A DNA stretch of 19,453 nucleotides. Origin: Betaproteobacteria bacterium (GTDB lineage: Bacteria; Pseudomonadota; Gammaproteobacteria; Burkholderiales; SG8-41). Of the stretch, positions 8,746-16,346 are shown piece after piece (the first letter of the stretch is position 1; each line of letters starts with the position of its first letter). The position numbers and the translations under genes were made by a program. The DNA lies in assembly GCA_029863175.1 (NCBI GenBank), contig JAOTVX010000055.1:1-19453 (forward strand). The letters are read 5' to 3'. A model generated the notes under the pieces. It saw only the letters and a list, made by a program, of their open reading frames with translations, was not told where the DNA came from and ran no database searches.

Positions 8746-9009
8746 TTACCGGTAAACATCCTTCCGATGCCCGATCTTGAAGATCGTGACCTCGCGATGC
8801 TCGTCGTCAACCAGGTAGATGATCCGGTAACTCCCCTGCCGTAGCCGGTAGCGATCGGCGTACCCCGCGAGTTTCTCCGAGCCCTGGGGTCGGGGACTCG
8901 CCGCCAGGGTCTGAATCTTGCCAACAATGCGTTGACGATCGGCCTTGGTGCCAACTGCCTCGAGCTCTTTCGTAGCCGAGGCCTTGATCAGCAGCCTATA
9001 TCCGGCCAC
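8746..9009 (-). CDS. RelE-family toxin (cassette 3)
   Basis: RelE-family toxins cleave mRNA on the ribosome when their antitoxin is lost. The protein has 87 residues, the usual size. The motifs fit: the N-terminal YRLLIKASATKELEAV, the central KLAGYADRYRLRQGSYRIIYLVDDE, and the C-terminal IFKIGHRKDVYR with the basic and tyrosine residues typical of this group. The gene begins inside the last codons of the upstream antitoxin gene, a 14-base overlap, so translation is coupled. The TAA stop is 3 bases before the attC. No damage is visible, so the pair looks functional. Confidence 0.93.
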   Translation of the reverse strand: MAGYRLLIKASATKELEAVGTKADRQRIVGKIQTLAASPRPQGSEKLAGYADRYRLRQGSYRIIYLVDDEHREVTIFKIGHRKDVYR

Positions 9010-9226
9010 GCCGCTTCAGGCCCTGCACGAACGTATCGAAGGAAGCGCTCTTCTCGTTCTTTCTCTTGGCGAATGCCGCAAGATCCTCAGCATCCTCGAC
9101 CAGAGCGGATTTGACCGCGTCATTGACCATATCGGAGATTGAACGATCCGAGGCCGCAGCCTTCAGGCGCAGGGCGCGGTGCACGTCGGGCTCGAAATAG
9201 ACGGTGGCGCGTTTTTGGCTGTCCAT
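8996..9226 (-). CDS. Ribbon-helix-helix antitoxin of RelE pair (cassette 3)
   Basis: A 76-residue antitoxin whose N-terminal half (KRATVYFEPDVHRALRLKAA, then SDRSISDMVNDAVKSAL) is a ribbon-helix-helix DNA-binding domain of the CopG/Arc type. The C-terminal part would wrap the toxin. I choose the second ATG, at 9226, over the one at 9235. A near-perfect sigma-70 promoter places its -10 box at 9239-9234, so the first ATG overlaps that box and the transcript probably starts next to the second ATG. The mRNA would then be leaderless. The gene overlaps the RelE gene by 14 bases. A palindrome over the promoter is the likely autoregulatory operator. Confidence 0.9.
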   Translation of the reverse strand: MDSQKRATVYFEPDVHRALRLKAAASDRSISDMVNDAVKSALVEDAEDLAAFAKRKNEKSASFDTFVQGLKRRGRI

Positions 9227-9233
9227 GCGCGGC

Positions 9234-9262
9234 ATTATGACGCTTCAACGTTAAAACGTCAA
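9234..9262 (-). promoter_or_regulatory. Promoter and palindromic operator of the RHH/RelE cassette
   Basis: On the minus strand TTGACG (9262-9257) and CATAAT (9239-9234) are separated by exactly 17 bases, an excellent sigma-70 promoter. A 24-bp palindrome at 9238-9261 matches its own reverse complement at 20 of 24 positions and spans the spacer. That is where a ribbon-helix-helix antitoxin would bind. The cassette thus carries its own promoter. Confidence 0.82.
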
Positions 9263-9278
9263 GACGCCGACAAAAGCC

Positions 9279-9346
9279 ATCTAACGTGTCCCGCTAACCG
9301 GTGCGCGAGGATTTTCCGCGCGTCCGGGTTGAGCGGGTGGTTAGAG
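9279..9346 (-). other. attC site of cassette 2
   Basis: On the minus strand it starts CTCTAAC (9346-9340) and ends GTTAGAT (9285-9279). Inner arms CCCGCTCAACC and GGTTAGCGGG pair with one or two mismatches. The length is 68 bp. The BrnA-like reading frame runs through most of it. Confidence 0.92.
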
Positions 9347-9578
9347 GTCGCGAATGATGACGCGCATAGGTGTCCAACAATCGACGGATCATTCGCTGGT
9401 ACTGTGTGCCGTGCTTCGCGGCCTCCCGCTTGAAGAATTCGATGCTGCGCTTCGAGAGCGCGATCGTCACTTTCACGCCTTCCTCGCGAAACGCGAGCTC
9501 TTCGGGGGAAGGCAGAAAGTCGGGAACGACCTTCAGTTCGCCCAGCGGTTCATCGGTGTATCTGATTTTCTCGGTCAT
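9294..9578 (-). CDS. brnA: BrnA-like antitoxin (cassette 2), C-terminus encoded in attC
   Basis: BrnA antitoxins neutralise BrnT and repress their own operon through a ribbon-helix-helix domain. The ATG at 9578 gives 94 residues and overlaps the toxin gene by 29 bases. The DNA-binding part is KVTIALSKRSIEFFKREAAKHGTQYQRMIRRLLDTYARHH. After this the frame does not stop but continues into the attC. It adds about 18 residues (RPLTTRSTRTRGKSSRTG) rich in Arg, Ser and Thr, and ends at a TAG inside the attC right arm. A longer start at 9680 is unlikely because it would lie deep in the toxin gene. The family call is good; the role of the tail is unknown. Confidence 0.88.
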   Translation of the reverse strand: MTEKIRYTDEPLGELKVVPDFLPSPEELAFREEGVKVTIALSKRSIEFFKREAAKHGTQYQRMIRRLLDTYARHHSRPLTTRSTRTRGKSSRTG

Positions 9579-9840
9579 AGATTCGCTTGCCCTGTCGCCA
9601 GTAACCAGCACCAAAAATTCGAATGACGCCCTCACGGTAGGTGAAGCGAACTGTGAGGATGCCATCCCCGACCTCTCCAAAGCAGTAATACCGCCTCTCC
9701 CTCAAGCTGTGCGACAAGTCCTCGGCGATGACGCGCCTGGGATCGGCAAAAGCGAACTGTGCTTCGGTGAAGGAAACTCCGTGTTTCGATTGGTTTTCCC
9801 GATCCTTCTCCTGATCCCAATCGAAGCGGGCTTCAGCCAT
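9550..9840 (-). CDS. brnT: BrnT-family toxin (cassette 2)
   Basis: BrnT is a RelE-fold ribonuclease toxin encoded upstream of its antitoxin BrnA, the reverse of most toxin-antitoxin operons. The 96-residue protein shows the family start FDWDQEKDRENQSKHGVSFTEAQFAFADP, followed by RYYCFGEV, ILTVRFTYREGVIRIFGAGYW and the C-terminal IYDRE. The order toxin then antitoxin is kept. A possible extended -10 element, TGATACCAT, ends 6 bases before the ATG, so the mRNA may be leaderless. The gene starts 73 bases after the cassette boundary. Confidence 0.92.
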   Translation of the reverse strand: MAEARFDWDQEKDRENQSKHGVSFTEAQFAFADPRRVIAEDLSHSLRERRYYCFGEVGDGILTVRFTYREGVIRIFGAGYWRQGKRIYDRENQIHR

Positions 9841-9846
9841 GCGGCA

Positions 9847-9889
9847 ATGGTATCAGGAAACCGCCCGGATAGCCATATAAAAGTATGGC
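9847..9889 (-). promoter_or_regulatory. Candidate promoter and operator of the BrnT/BrnA cassette
   Basis: On the minus strand an extended -10 element (TG, one base, TACCAT) lies at 9855-9847, 6 bases before the BrnT ATG. A -35 box is poor (TGGCTA). A perfect 6-bp inverted repeat, GCCATA/TATGGC with a 6-base spacer at 9872-9889, overlaps it and could be the BrnA operator. Confidence 0.5.
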
Positions 9890-9912
9890 GCCTCGACCAG
9901 CTGGTCCGCGAC

Positions 9913-9970
9913 CTCTAACGTTGCCTTCAGCCGCGCGCTTCGGCGCGTCGGCTGCAAGGCGCGGTTGGGC
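9913..9970 (-). other. attC site of cassette 1
   Basis: On the minus strand it starts GCCCAAC (9970-9964) and ends GTTAGAG (9919-9913). Arms GCCTTGCAGCC and GGCTGAAGGC pair with an extra base, and the centre is a GC-rich hairpin. At 58 bp it is close to the classic 59-base element. Confidence 0.95.
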
Positions 9971-10009
9971 AGCACGCTGTTGGTTTGTTGTGTAGCCAGG
10001 GGTCGGTGA

Positions 10010-10795
10010 TCATGAACCTTTCTCTGCGACAAAAAGGTAACGATTGAGACTGAAGAAGTAATTCCCTTGCTCCCCGGTCCGCCTTAGGCCCTTCGCCCAT
10101 CCTTCCGCTTCGTCACGGGTAATTCCATTGCGGCCAATTACGAAGGAAACAATCAGATCGATGATCCGATTGCTGTAAGTGTTCGGATCGTAGCTCGGGT
10201 TGAACAACGGAATAGCTTGCTGTGACTCCACTCGAAAACCTGCGCGGCGGAGTCTATTCGCCATAGTCCGCGGCAGATAAGCGTCTGCCGCATGTTGTTC
10301 CCATGCCACCAGAATGCGGTTCATCTGCTCACGGTTTGTTGAATGCCATACGATCGAATCCCAGTCCGTGTCCACGATGACCGCCCGTCAACCGGGCCGA
10401 AGGACGCGATGAATCTCGGCAAGCGCCGCTTCGACGTCGGGAACGTATTCTAGGACCTGGGTCGATATGGCAGCGTCAAAGGCCTGATCCGGAAAAGGAA
10501 GCTGTGTCGCGTCAGATTGGTGGAATTGAACCCACGACAGATGAGCGCAATGCCGTCTCGCTGCGGAAAGCAATGGCTCGCTAATATCGACGCCACACAC
10601 TGCGCCCGATGACCCGGTTGCTTCTCCGATTGCTGCCGCCAAAAACCCCGGGCCGGAGCCGACATCCAGAACTCGCTCGCTGGTCCGGGGTTCGAGGGCG
10701 CGCAGGAACTGCGCGCGCTGCGCGACTACATCTGGCGTCACATACAGAGCGAGCAGGCGCTTCGTAGCCTCTTCGTCATAATGCAACTCGGTCAT
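10010..10795 (-). pseudogene. Class I SAM-dependent methyltransferase interrupted by an in-frame TGA (cassette 1)
   Basis: The reading frame from 10795 to 10010 is one methyltransferase of about 261 codons with a single internal TGA at 10390-10388. The N-terminal part carries the SAM-binding motif VLDVGSGPGFLAAAIGE (near residues 42-58), GVDISEPLL, and the motif near DATQLPFPDQAFDAAISTQVLEYV. The stop falls in the loop that in this family reads RVLRPGG, so a GGA glycine codon probably became TGA. After it the frame continues with RAVIVDTDWDSIVWHS and about 125 more residues that look like a normal C-terminal domain. The substrate is unknown. The ATG is 30 bases from the attI junction, behind GGGGAG at 9 bases, the best expressed place in an integron. 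Confidence 0.85.
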
Positions 10796-10825
10796 CGCGT
10801 AACGCTCCCCTCTGCTTCAGGTGCT

Positions 10826-10900
10826 GCCCAACTTTGTAATGGTTCGACGAAATTCTACCTAATACGGTCGAGTAACGGCCTCAACGCGTCAACGCACTTC
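10826..10900 (-). promoter_or_regulatory. attI recombination site region
   Basis: On the minus strand the cassette junction reads ACAAAGTTGGGC, with the core GTTGGGC at 10832-10826. The preceding ACAAAG is like the end of the class 1 attI. Farther in, two direct 8-bp units, TGCGTTGA and CGCGTTGA, lie side by side at 10896-10881 and could be accessory integrase-binding repeats. I infer the left limit. A TAGAAT box at about 10860 could belong to a cassette promoter, but no matching -35 box is clear. Confidence 0.75.
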
Positions 10901-10912
10901 CGGATCAAGGCG

Positions 10913-10950
10913 TTATAACGATGTGATCCGTATCGGATCTTTGTTAGATG
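10913..10950. other. attC-like hairpin between attI and intI
   Basis: A perfect 6-bp stem, GATCCG/CGGATC with a 3-base loop, lies at 10925-10939. Read on the minus strand it is flanked by ATCTAAC, a perfect attC left core, and by GTTATAA, an imperfect right core. It could be a miniature attC remnant or a regulatory hairpin in the intI leader. Confidence 0.4.
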
Positions 10951-10957
10951 GCAAGCA

Positions 10958-12031
10958 TTGGGACAACACATTGATTCCAAAGGAGAGTTACCCGCGCAAT
11001 CGAAAGGACCGCGCCTGCTCGATCGCGTGCGCGACGCCATATGCCGCAGGCACTACAGCCGGCGCACGGAAGAGACCTACATCCACTGGATCAAACGCTT
11101 CATCTACTTTTCGGGTAAGCGCCATCCCGCGGAGATGGGCGCAACAGAGGTTACCGCGTTTCTGAACCATCTCGTCGCACAGCGCCATGTCGCGTCCGCG
11201 ACCCAGAACCAAGCGCTCGCGGCGCTGCTGTTTCTTTACCGGCAAGCACTCGGTCAGGCGCTGCCCTGGCTGAACGGGCTTGATCGAGCCAAACGGCCCG
11301 TGCGCCTGCCGGTGGTGCTCTCCGAAGCCGAGGTGCGTGCGCTGCTGGCGCAACTTGAAGGCACCAAGTGGCTCATGGCAAGTCTGCTGTACGGGGCGGG
11401 ATTACGGCTGCGGGGGTGCCTGATGCTGCGCGTGAAGGACGTGGACTTCTCGTACGGTCAGATTGTGGTGCGCGATGGCAAGGGCGGCAAGGATCGCGTG
11501 ACCATGCTGCCTGAAGCGGTTATTCAGCCGCTGCACGTGCATCTCGGCAAGGTGAACAGGCTTCACAGGCGAGATCTTGCCGAAGGCTACGGCGAGGTGT
11601 GGTTGCCCGGCGCGCTTGGGCGGAAGTATCCCCGAGCCGGATATGAGTGGGGCTGGCAGTTCATATTCCCATCGAAGAATCGCTCAGTTGATCCGGAGAC
11701 TGGCGTGATACGCTGGCACCACATCTATCCCGATACGCTGCATCGCACGGTGAAGCGCGCTGCTCGTGAGGCCGGAATTTACAAACCGGTCAGCAGCCAT
11801 ACACTGAGGCACTCATTCGCCACGCACCTGTTGCAGGCCGGTTACGACATAAGAACGGTGCAAGAACTGCTTGGCCACAAGGATGTCAGCATCACAATGA
11901 TCTACACGCACGTCTTGAACAAAGGAGGCCGAGGCGTGACAAGCCCCCTGGATGCCGGCGGCTTCGATCGGCCGCCGGTCGCGCGAGATGTCACGGGGGA
12001 ATACAGCGTTTCCGTCAGCCGGCCAGCTTGA
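10958..12031 (+). CDS. intI: IntI, integron integrase (tyrosine recombinase)
   Basis: IntI recombines attC with attI. The N-terminal SAM-like DNA-binding domain starts with [22 protein letters not shown]. The integron-specific patch [20 protein letters not shown] (near residues 218-238), absent from other tyrosine recombinases, makes the call firm. Catalytic residues are Arg150, His281, Arg284, His307 and the nucleophile Tyr316 (ITMIYTH), with the lysine in the GKGGKDR hairpin. The usual glutamate three residues after Arg150 is Gly153. The first in-frame start is TTG at 10958, without a good ribosome binding site; AAAGGAG at 10978-10984 has no ATG, GTG or TTG at a normal distance. Length is 357 residues, about 20 longer than usual, with the extra at the C-terminus after SPLD. 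Confidence 0.96.
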   Translation: MGQHIDSKGELPAQSKGPRLLDRVRDAICRRHYSRRTEETYIHWIKRFIYFSGKRHPAEMGATEVTAFLNHLVAQRHVASATQNQALAALLFLYRQALGQALPWLNGLDRAKRPVRLPVVLSEAEVRALLAQLEGTKWLMASLLYGAGLRLRGCLMLRVKDVDFSYGQIVVRDGKGGKDRVTMLPEAVIQPLHVHLGKVNRLHRRDLAEGYGEVWLPGALGRKYPRAGYEWGWQFIFPSKNRSVDPETGVIRWHHIYPDTLHRTVKRAAREAGIYKPVSSHTLRHSFATHLLQAGYDIRTVQELLGHKDVSITMIYTHVLNKGGRGVTSPLDAGGFDRPPVARDVTGEYSVSVSRPA

Positions 12032-12160
12032 TTCGGATGATCGCGTATTTTGCAGCGTAAATCTGGCTCTGTTTCTCTCCGCGTCTCGCTGGTTCAGTGC
12101 TGGTTCTTATCGGCGTCCATCGGCGGCGGAAGAAAACAAGGCAGCAGGACGCTTGAGTTC

Positions 12161-12179
12161 TATCCGCGTTGATCTGCGG
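12161..12179 (-). repeat. Dispersed CCGCAGAT-type repeat, right of integron
   Basis: Reversed, this sequence matches 17 of 19 bases of the copy at 7044-7062, on the other side of the integron. The gap between intI and purB (12032-12297) holds this, a hairpin and a partial copy of the AACCGCCAAG repeat. I see no gene there. Confidence 0.55.
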
Positions 12180-12248
12180 TTTCCTTCCGGTTTTTCTCGG
12201 TGCCCGCTTCGTCTTGGCCAGTCCTGGCTCTTTTCGTTACGATGGTGT

Positions 12249-12281
12249 GGATGCCTCCCCCAGAGGGGGCGGGAGGCGTCC
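12249..12281. terminator. GC-rich hairpin between convergent intI and purB
   Basis: Arms GGATGCCTCCC (12249-12259) and GGGAGGCGTCC (12271-12281) pair over 11 positions with one wobble. The loop contains CC and GGGGG that can pair further. It lies between two convergent genes, which suits a bidirectional terminator. No clear T-run follows on either strand. Confidence 0.45.
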
Positions 12282-12288
12282 ATGCCAT

Positions 12289-12297
12289 CTTGGCGGT

Positions 12298-12298
<1 letters not shown>
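12289..12298 (-). repeat. AACCGCCAAG repeat at purB stop
   Basis: The 10-mer is in reverse orientation and overlaps the TGA stop of purB by one base. The copy after queA likewise overlaps that gene's stop codon. Confidence 0.5.
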
Positions 12299-13674
<1,376 letters not shown>

Positions 13675-13695
13675 TCAATATGAACGCACGGCGCT

Positions 13696-13701
13696 ATTTT
13701 A
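13696..13701 (-). promoter_or_regulatory. Candidate -10 box of purB promoter
   Basis: TAAAAT on the minus strand lies 27 bases upstream of the purB ATG in the 75-bp divergent gap. No good -35 box is seen at 16-18 bases. This is a weak, position-based call. Confidence 0.35.
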
Positions 13702-13743
13702 GCAAACGTGAGTTGCCCCGGCTCCCGTTACGAAGGAACCTTC

Positions 13744-15090
13744 ATGACGAACGCATCGCAGGCCCTGGCCGAATTCGCGGTCGGGCTGAGCCATGAGCGC
13801 ATTCCGCTCGAGGTCATCGAGCGCGCAAAGGACTGCGTGATCGATACCGTGGGCGCTTGCGTGTTCGGGGCTGAGTTGCCCTGGAGCAAGACCGTGATCG
13901 GCTATGCCGAGCGCAACAGTGCGCCCGGGCAGTGCAGCGTTCTGGGAACAGGCATCAAGCTGCGGGCACCGTTTGCCTGCCTGTCGAACGGTGCGACGGC
14001 CCACGCCTACGAGCTCGACTGCCTCTGCGAGCCGAGCGTCGGCATTCACCCCAGCGCTGCGCTGGCCGTGCCGGGACTGGCGGTGGGCCAGGGGCGCAAG
14101 AAAAGCGGCATGGATGTCCTGGCCGCCGTGATTGCGGGTTATGAAGTGCTCTACCGGATCGGGGATGCGGCGCGCCACTCCATCGAGAAGCTCGGTTTTC
14201 ACTCGCCCGGCATCGTCGGCGTGTTTGGCACCGCCGTTGTGGTCGGCAGGCTGTTCGGGCTGAACGCGCAGCAAATGGCCAACGCATTCGGCATCGCCGG
14301 CTCGCTCAGCTCGGGGCTGATGGAGTTCTCCCGTACGGGGGGCATGGTGAAGCGCTTGCATCTCGGGCGCGCCGCCGAGGGCGGCTTCATGGCTGCAGTG
14401 CTCGCGCGTGACGGCTACACCGGACCGGGGGGCGTGTTCGAGGGCAGGTTCGGGCTCCTCAACACCTTCTGCCGCGACGCGGATCCGGCGCGCCTGACAC
14501 GAAACCTGGGCGCCGACTGGCACGTGCTGAAGACCAAGATCAAGCGCTATGCGTGCCACTCGACGGCACAAGTTCCGGTCACGGTTGCGCTCGAGTTGAA
14601 GGAGAAGCATGGAATTTCTGGCGACGACGTCGTGGGCATAACCATTGCGGCCAACGAGAAAACGGTGAACCAGCACGCCATCAACGAGCCAAAAGATCTT
14701 GCGATGGCGCAGTACAGCGTGCCGTTCTGCGTTTCGCTTGCGCTCTATCTCGACCCGACCGACCCGCGGGCGTTTTCCGAGCCTAGCCTCAGTCATCCCG
14801 GTATTCGCGCGCTGGCGAAGAGTGCAAAGGTCGAGTTGGATAAGACGGGGTCGGGCTTCTATGCGCCGGCGTGCCGGGTAACGCTCAGGCTCAAGAATGG
14901 CAAGGAGCTCTCCGCAGAAGGCCATGATTTCAAGGGAACCCCCACGATGCCGCTCACGCGGCCAGAGCTGCTCGAAAAGTTTCTTAAGCTTACGTCACAT
15001 CACGACCGGGCGCGGGCCGAGCGGTTGTTCGGTCAGCTGGCGGCAGCGGAAAAGGTGGCGGATCTGAGCGCGCTGGATTTTGCGCTGTAA
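13744..15090 (+). CDS. MmgE/PrpD-family protein
   Basis: The family includes 2-methylcitrate dehydratase (PrpD) and cis-aconitate decarboxylase, cytoplasmic enzymes acting on small carboxylic acids. The start at 13744 is chosen for its AAGGAA ribosome binding site 6 bases upstream; a GTG at 13708 is less likely. The product has 448 residues, normal for the family. Landmarks are RAKDCVIDTVGACVFGAE near the N-terminus, the NGATAHAYELDCLCEPSVGIHPSAALAVPGLA region (residues near 91-122, in two parts), and KIKRYACHSTAQVPVTVALEL with the LAMAQYSVPF motif. The AHAYELDC segment replaces the AHALDxDD more usual in this family. The substrate cannot be named. It is not clearly in an operon; a long inverted repeat follows before the next gene. 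Confidence 0.92.
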   Translation: MTNASQALAEFAVGLSHERIPLEVIERAKDCVIDTVGACVFGAELPWSKTVIGYAERNSAPGQCSVLGTGIKLRAPFACLSNGATAHAYELDCLCEPSVGIHPSAALAVPGLAVGQGRKKSGMDVLAAVIAGYEVLYRIGDAARHSIEKLGFHSPGIVGVFGTAVVVGRLFGLNAQQMANAFGIAGSLSSGLMEFSRTGGMVKRLHLGRAAEGGFMAAVLARDGYTGPGGVFEGRFGLLNTFCRDADPARLTRNLGADWHVLKTKIKRYACHSTAQVPVTVALELKEKHGISGDDVVGITIAANEKTVNQHAINEPKDLAMAQYSVPFCVSLALYLDPTDPRAFSEPSLSHPGIRALAKSAKVELDKTGSGFYAPACRVTLRLKNGKELSAEGHDFKGTPTMPLTRPELLEKFLKLTSHHDRARAERLFGQLAAAEKVADLSALDFAL

Positions 15091-15173
15091 CGGATAAGCG
15101 CCTTGCGCAGTCCTGGTCGGGCGCAAAAGGAGACCGCGCGGCATTTGTAACGAGGGCCAGAACCATTTGATTG

Positions 15174-15267
15174 AACCGCCAAGACGCCAAGGCCGCCAAG
15201 AAAGACCGAGACAATAATCGAAATGAGCTTAAACGTTTACGTTGGCGTCCTTGGCGCCTTGGCGGTT
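15174..15267. repeat. Long inverted repeat of AACCGCCAAG type
   Basis: Arms of 27 bp at 15174-15200 and 15241-15267 match at 24 positions when one is reversed. A 40-bp AT-richer centre separates them. In RNA this would fold into a stable hairpin. The 10-mer AACCGCCAAG is the end of each arm. It looks like a complete copy of the repeat whose single arms occur elsewhere in the window, possibly a small MITE- or REP-like element. It ends 20 bases before the next gene's start. Confidence 0.8.
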
Positions 15268-15286
15268 AATTCTTGCGGATTCTGAC

Positions 15287-16177
15287 GTGCAACCCCGCAC
15301 ACTGAAGGACTGGGGCCTGCTCGCGACGCTGGTCGTGCTGTGGGGCTCGAACTTCATGTTCGTGAAGCTCGGCGTCGCAACCGTGCCGCCGGCAACGCTC
15401 GCCGCCGGGCGGCTCGTCGTCGCCGCGGTGGTCCTCGTCGCGGTGATTCGCGCGCTGGGTTACCGGTTCCCGCGGCCTGGCCCGGTGTGGGTTTCCTACA
15501 CGTTGCTGGCGGTGGTGGGCAACAGCATGCCGTTCTGGCTCATCAGCTGGGGCCAGCAGACGATCGACAGCTCCCTCGCCGGCATACTCATGGCCATCAT
15601 GCCGCTCGCGACGCTCGTCATGGCGCACGTCTGGGTTACCGGTGAGCACCTGACGCGCAACCGCGCGTTGGGGTTCGTGCTGGGCTTCGTTGGAATCGTC
15701 GTTTTGGTGGGGCCGGCTGCGCTTGCGGGGCTTGGTGGATCCGCGGGCCGGGTTCTCGCCCAGCTGGCGGTGCTGGGCGGGGCGCTCTGCTACGCCAGCC
15801 AAAGCGTGCTCGTGCGCCTGACCTTGAAGGGTGGTGATGTGATGGTGGCATCTGCTGCCATCGTGGCGATCGGCGCCGCGATCAGCCTGCCGGTTGCGCT
15901 CGTCGTCGACCAGCCGTGGAACCTGTCTCCCAGTGCGACCTCGGTCTGGGCCGTGATCTGGATGGGTATTGGCCCCACTGCGATCGCCACTTTGGCGTTT
16001 ATCAGGCTCATCGGCTCGGCGGGTCCGACCTTCATGTCGCTGGTGAACTACTGCGTCCCGGTGGTTGCCGTGTTCCTGGGCGTGGTGATTCTCGGGGAAG
16101 CGCCGAACGCCAACGCGTATACGGGATTGCTTCTTATTCTGACCGGCATTGCGACGAGCCAACTGCGCCGCCGTTAA
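15287..16177 (+). CDS. EamA/DMT-superfamily transporter
   Basis: A predicted inner-membrane exporter of metabolites with two EamA repeats and about ten helices. The GTG at 15287 gives 296 residues, the family norm. An open frame reaches back to 15242, but that part would be translated from the inverted repeat and is doubtful. The N-terminal repeat shows LLATLVVLWGSNFMFVKLGV and PATLAAGRLVVAAVVL; the second shows GGALCYASQSVLVRLTLKGGD and FIRLIGSAGPTFMSLVNYCVPVVAV. The conserved loop after helix 3-4 is normal. The substrate is not predictable. It lies 196 bp after the MmgE/PrpD gene, with the repeat between them, so joint transcription is uncertain. Confidence 0.92.
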   Translation: MQPRTLKDWGLLATLVVLWGSNFMFVKLGVATVPPATLAAGRLVVAAVVLVAVIRALGYRFPRPGPVWVSYTLLAVVGNSMPFWLISWGQQTIDSSLAGILMAIMPLATLVMAHVWVTGEHLTRNRALGFVLGFVGIVVLVGPAALAGLGGSAGRVLAQLAVLGGALCYASQSVLVRLTLKGGDVMVASAAIVAIGAAISLPVALVVDQPWNLSPSATSVWAVIWMGIGPTAIATLAFIRLIGSAGPTFMSLVNYCVPVVAVFLGVVILGEAPNANAYTGLLLILTGIATSQLRRR

Positions 16178-16346
16178 CCGCGCCCCGGCCCGATTGCGCT
16201 AGCCATTGTGCTAGAACGCTCGGTCTCCGACCGGTTTCTTGACCACATCGTACGCCCGCGCTGGTGGCGTGGACATTGGCTTGAAATCGGGATCGCGATA
16301 CCCCACATAGAGTTCAATTGGGGCATTGCGTGACGAATTTGACGAT

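Larger units (their letters stand above)
7203..12031. mobile_element. Chromosomal integron: intI, attI and six gene cassettes
   Basis: An integron captures promoterless gene cassettes by recombining their attC sites with attI, using the tyrosine recombinase IntI. Here intI runs on the plus strand from 10958, and the cassettes extend leftward on the minus strand from attI near 10830. Five clear attC sites, of 58, 68, 75, 129 and 87 bp, separate six cassettes. Each ends in a GTTRRRY-type core and has paired inner arms. The differing lengths and arm sequences suggest cassettes from several sources, unlike large arrays with uniform attC sites. Half of the cassettes encode toxin-antitoxin pairs. 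The array lies between a dehydrogenase gene and purB, with dispersed repeats on both sides and no transposon or resistance gene, so a chromosomal integron fits best. Confidence 0.93.

Noticed and set aside
10388..10390. TGA in the methyltransferase as a selenocysteine codon
   Set aside because: The expected residue is a loop glycine, not a redox-active site, and I see no selenocysteine insertion hairpin immediately downstream; a point mutation is simpler.
10855..11040. 61-codon minus-strand open frame over attI
   Set aside because: It starts inside intI and runs through the attI region; no ribosome binding site and no family pattern.
7203..12031. Genomic island inserted by a phage-type integrase at a tRNA
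   Set aside because: The recombinase has the integron-specific patch and attC sites are present; there is no tRNA gene or direct attachment repeat at the ends.
13699..14925. 408-codon open frame opposite the MmgE/PrpD gene
   Set aside because: It is antisense to a clearly recognised protein, has low-complexity Arg/His-rich sequence and no family resemblance; long antisense frames are expected at this GC content.
15266..16162. 298-codon open frame opposite the EamA gene
   Set aside because: Its product is rich in Arg, His and Gln with no hydrophobic core, the usual shadow of a transporter gene.
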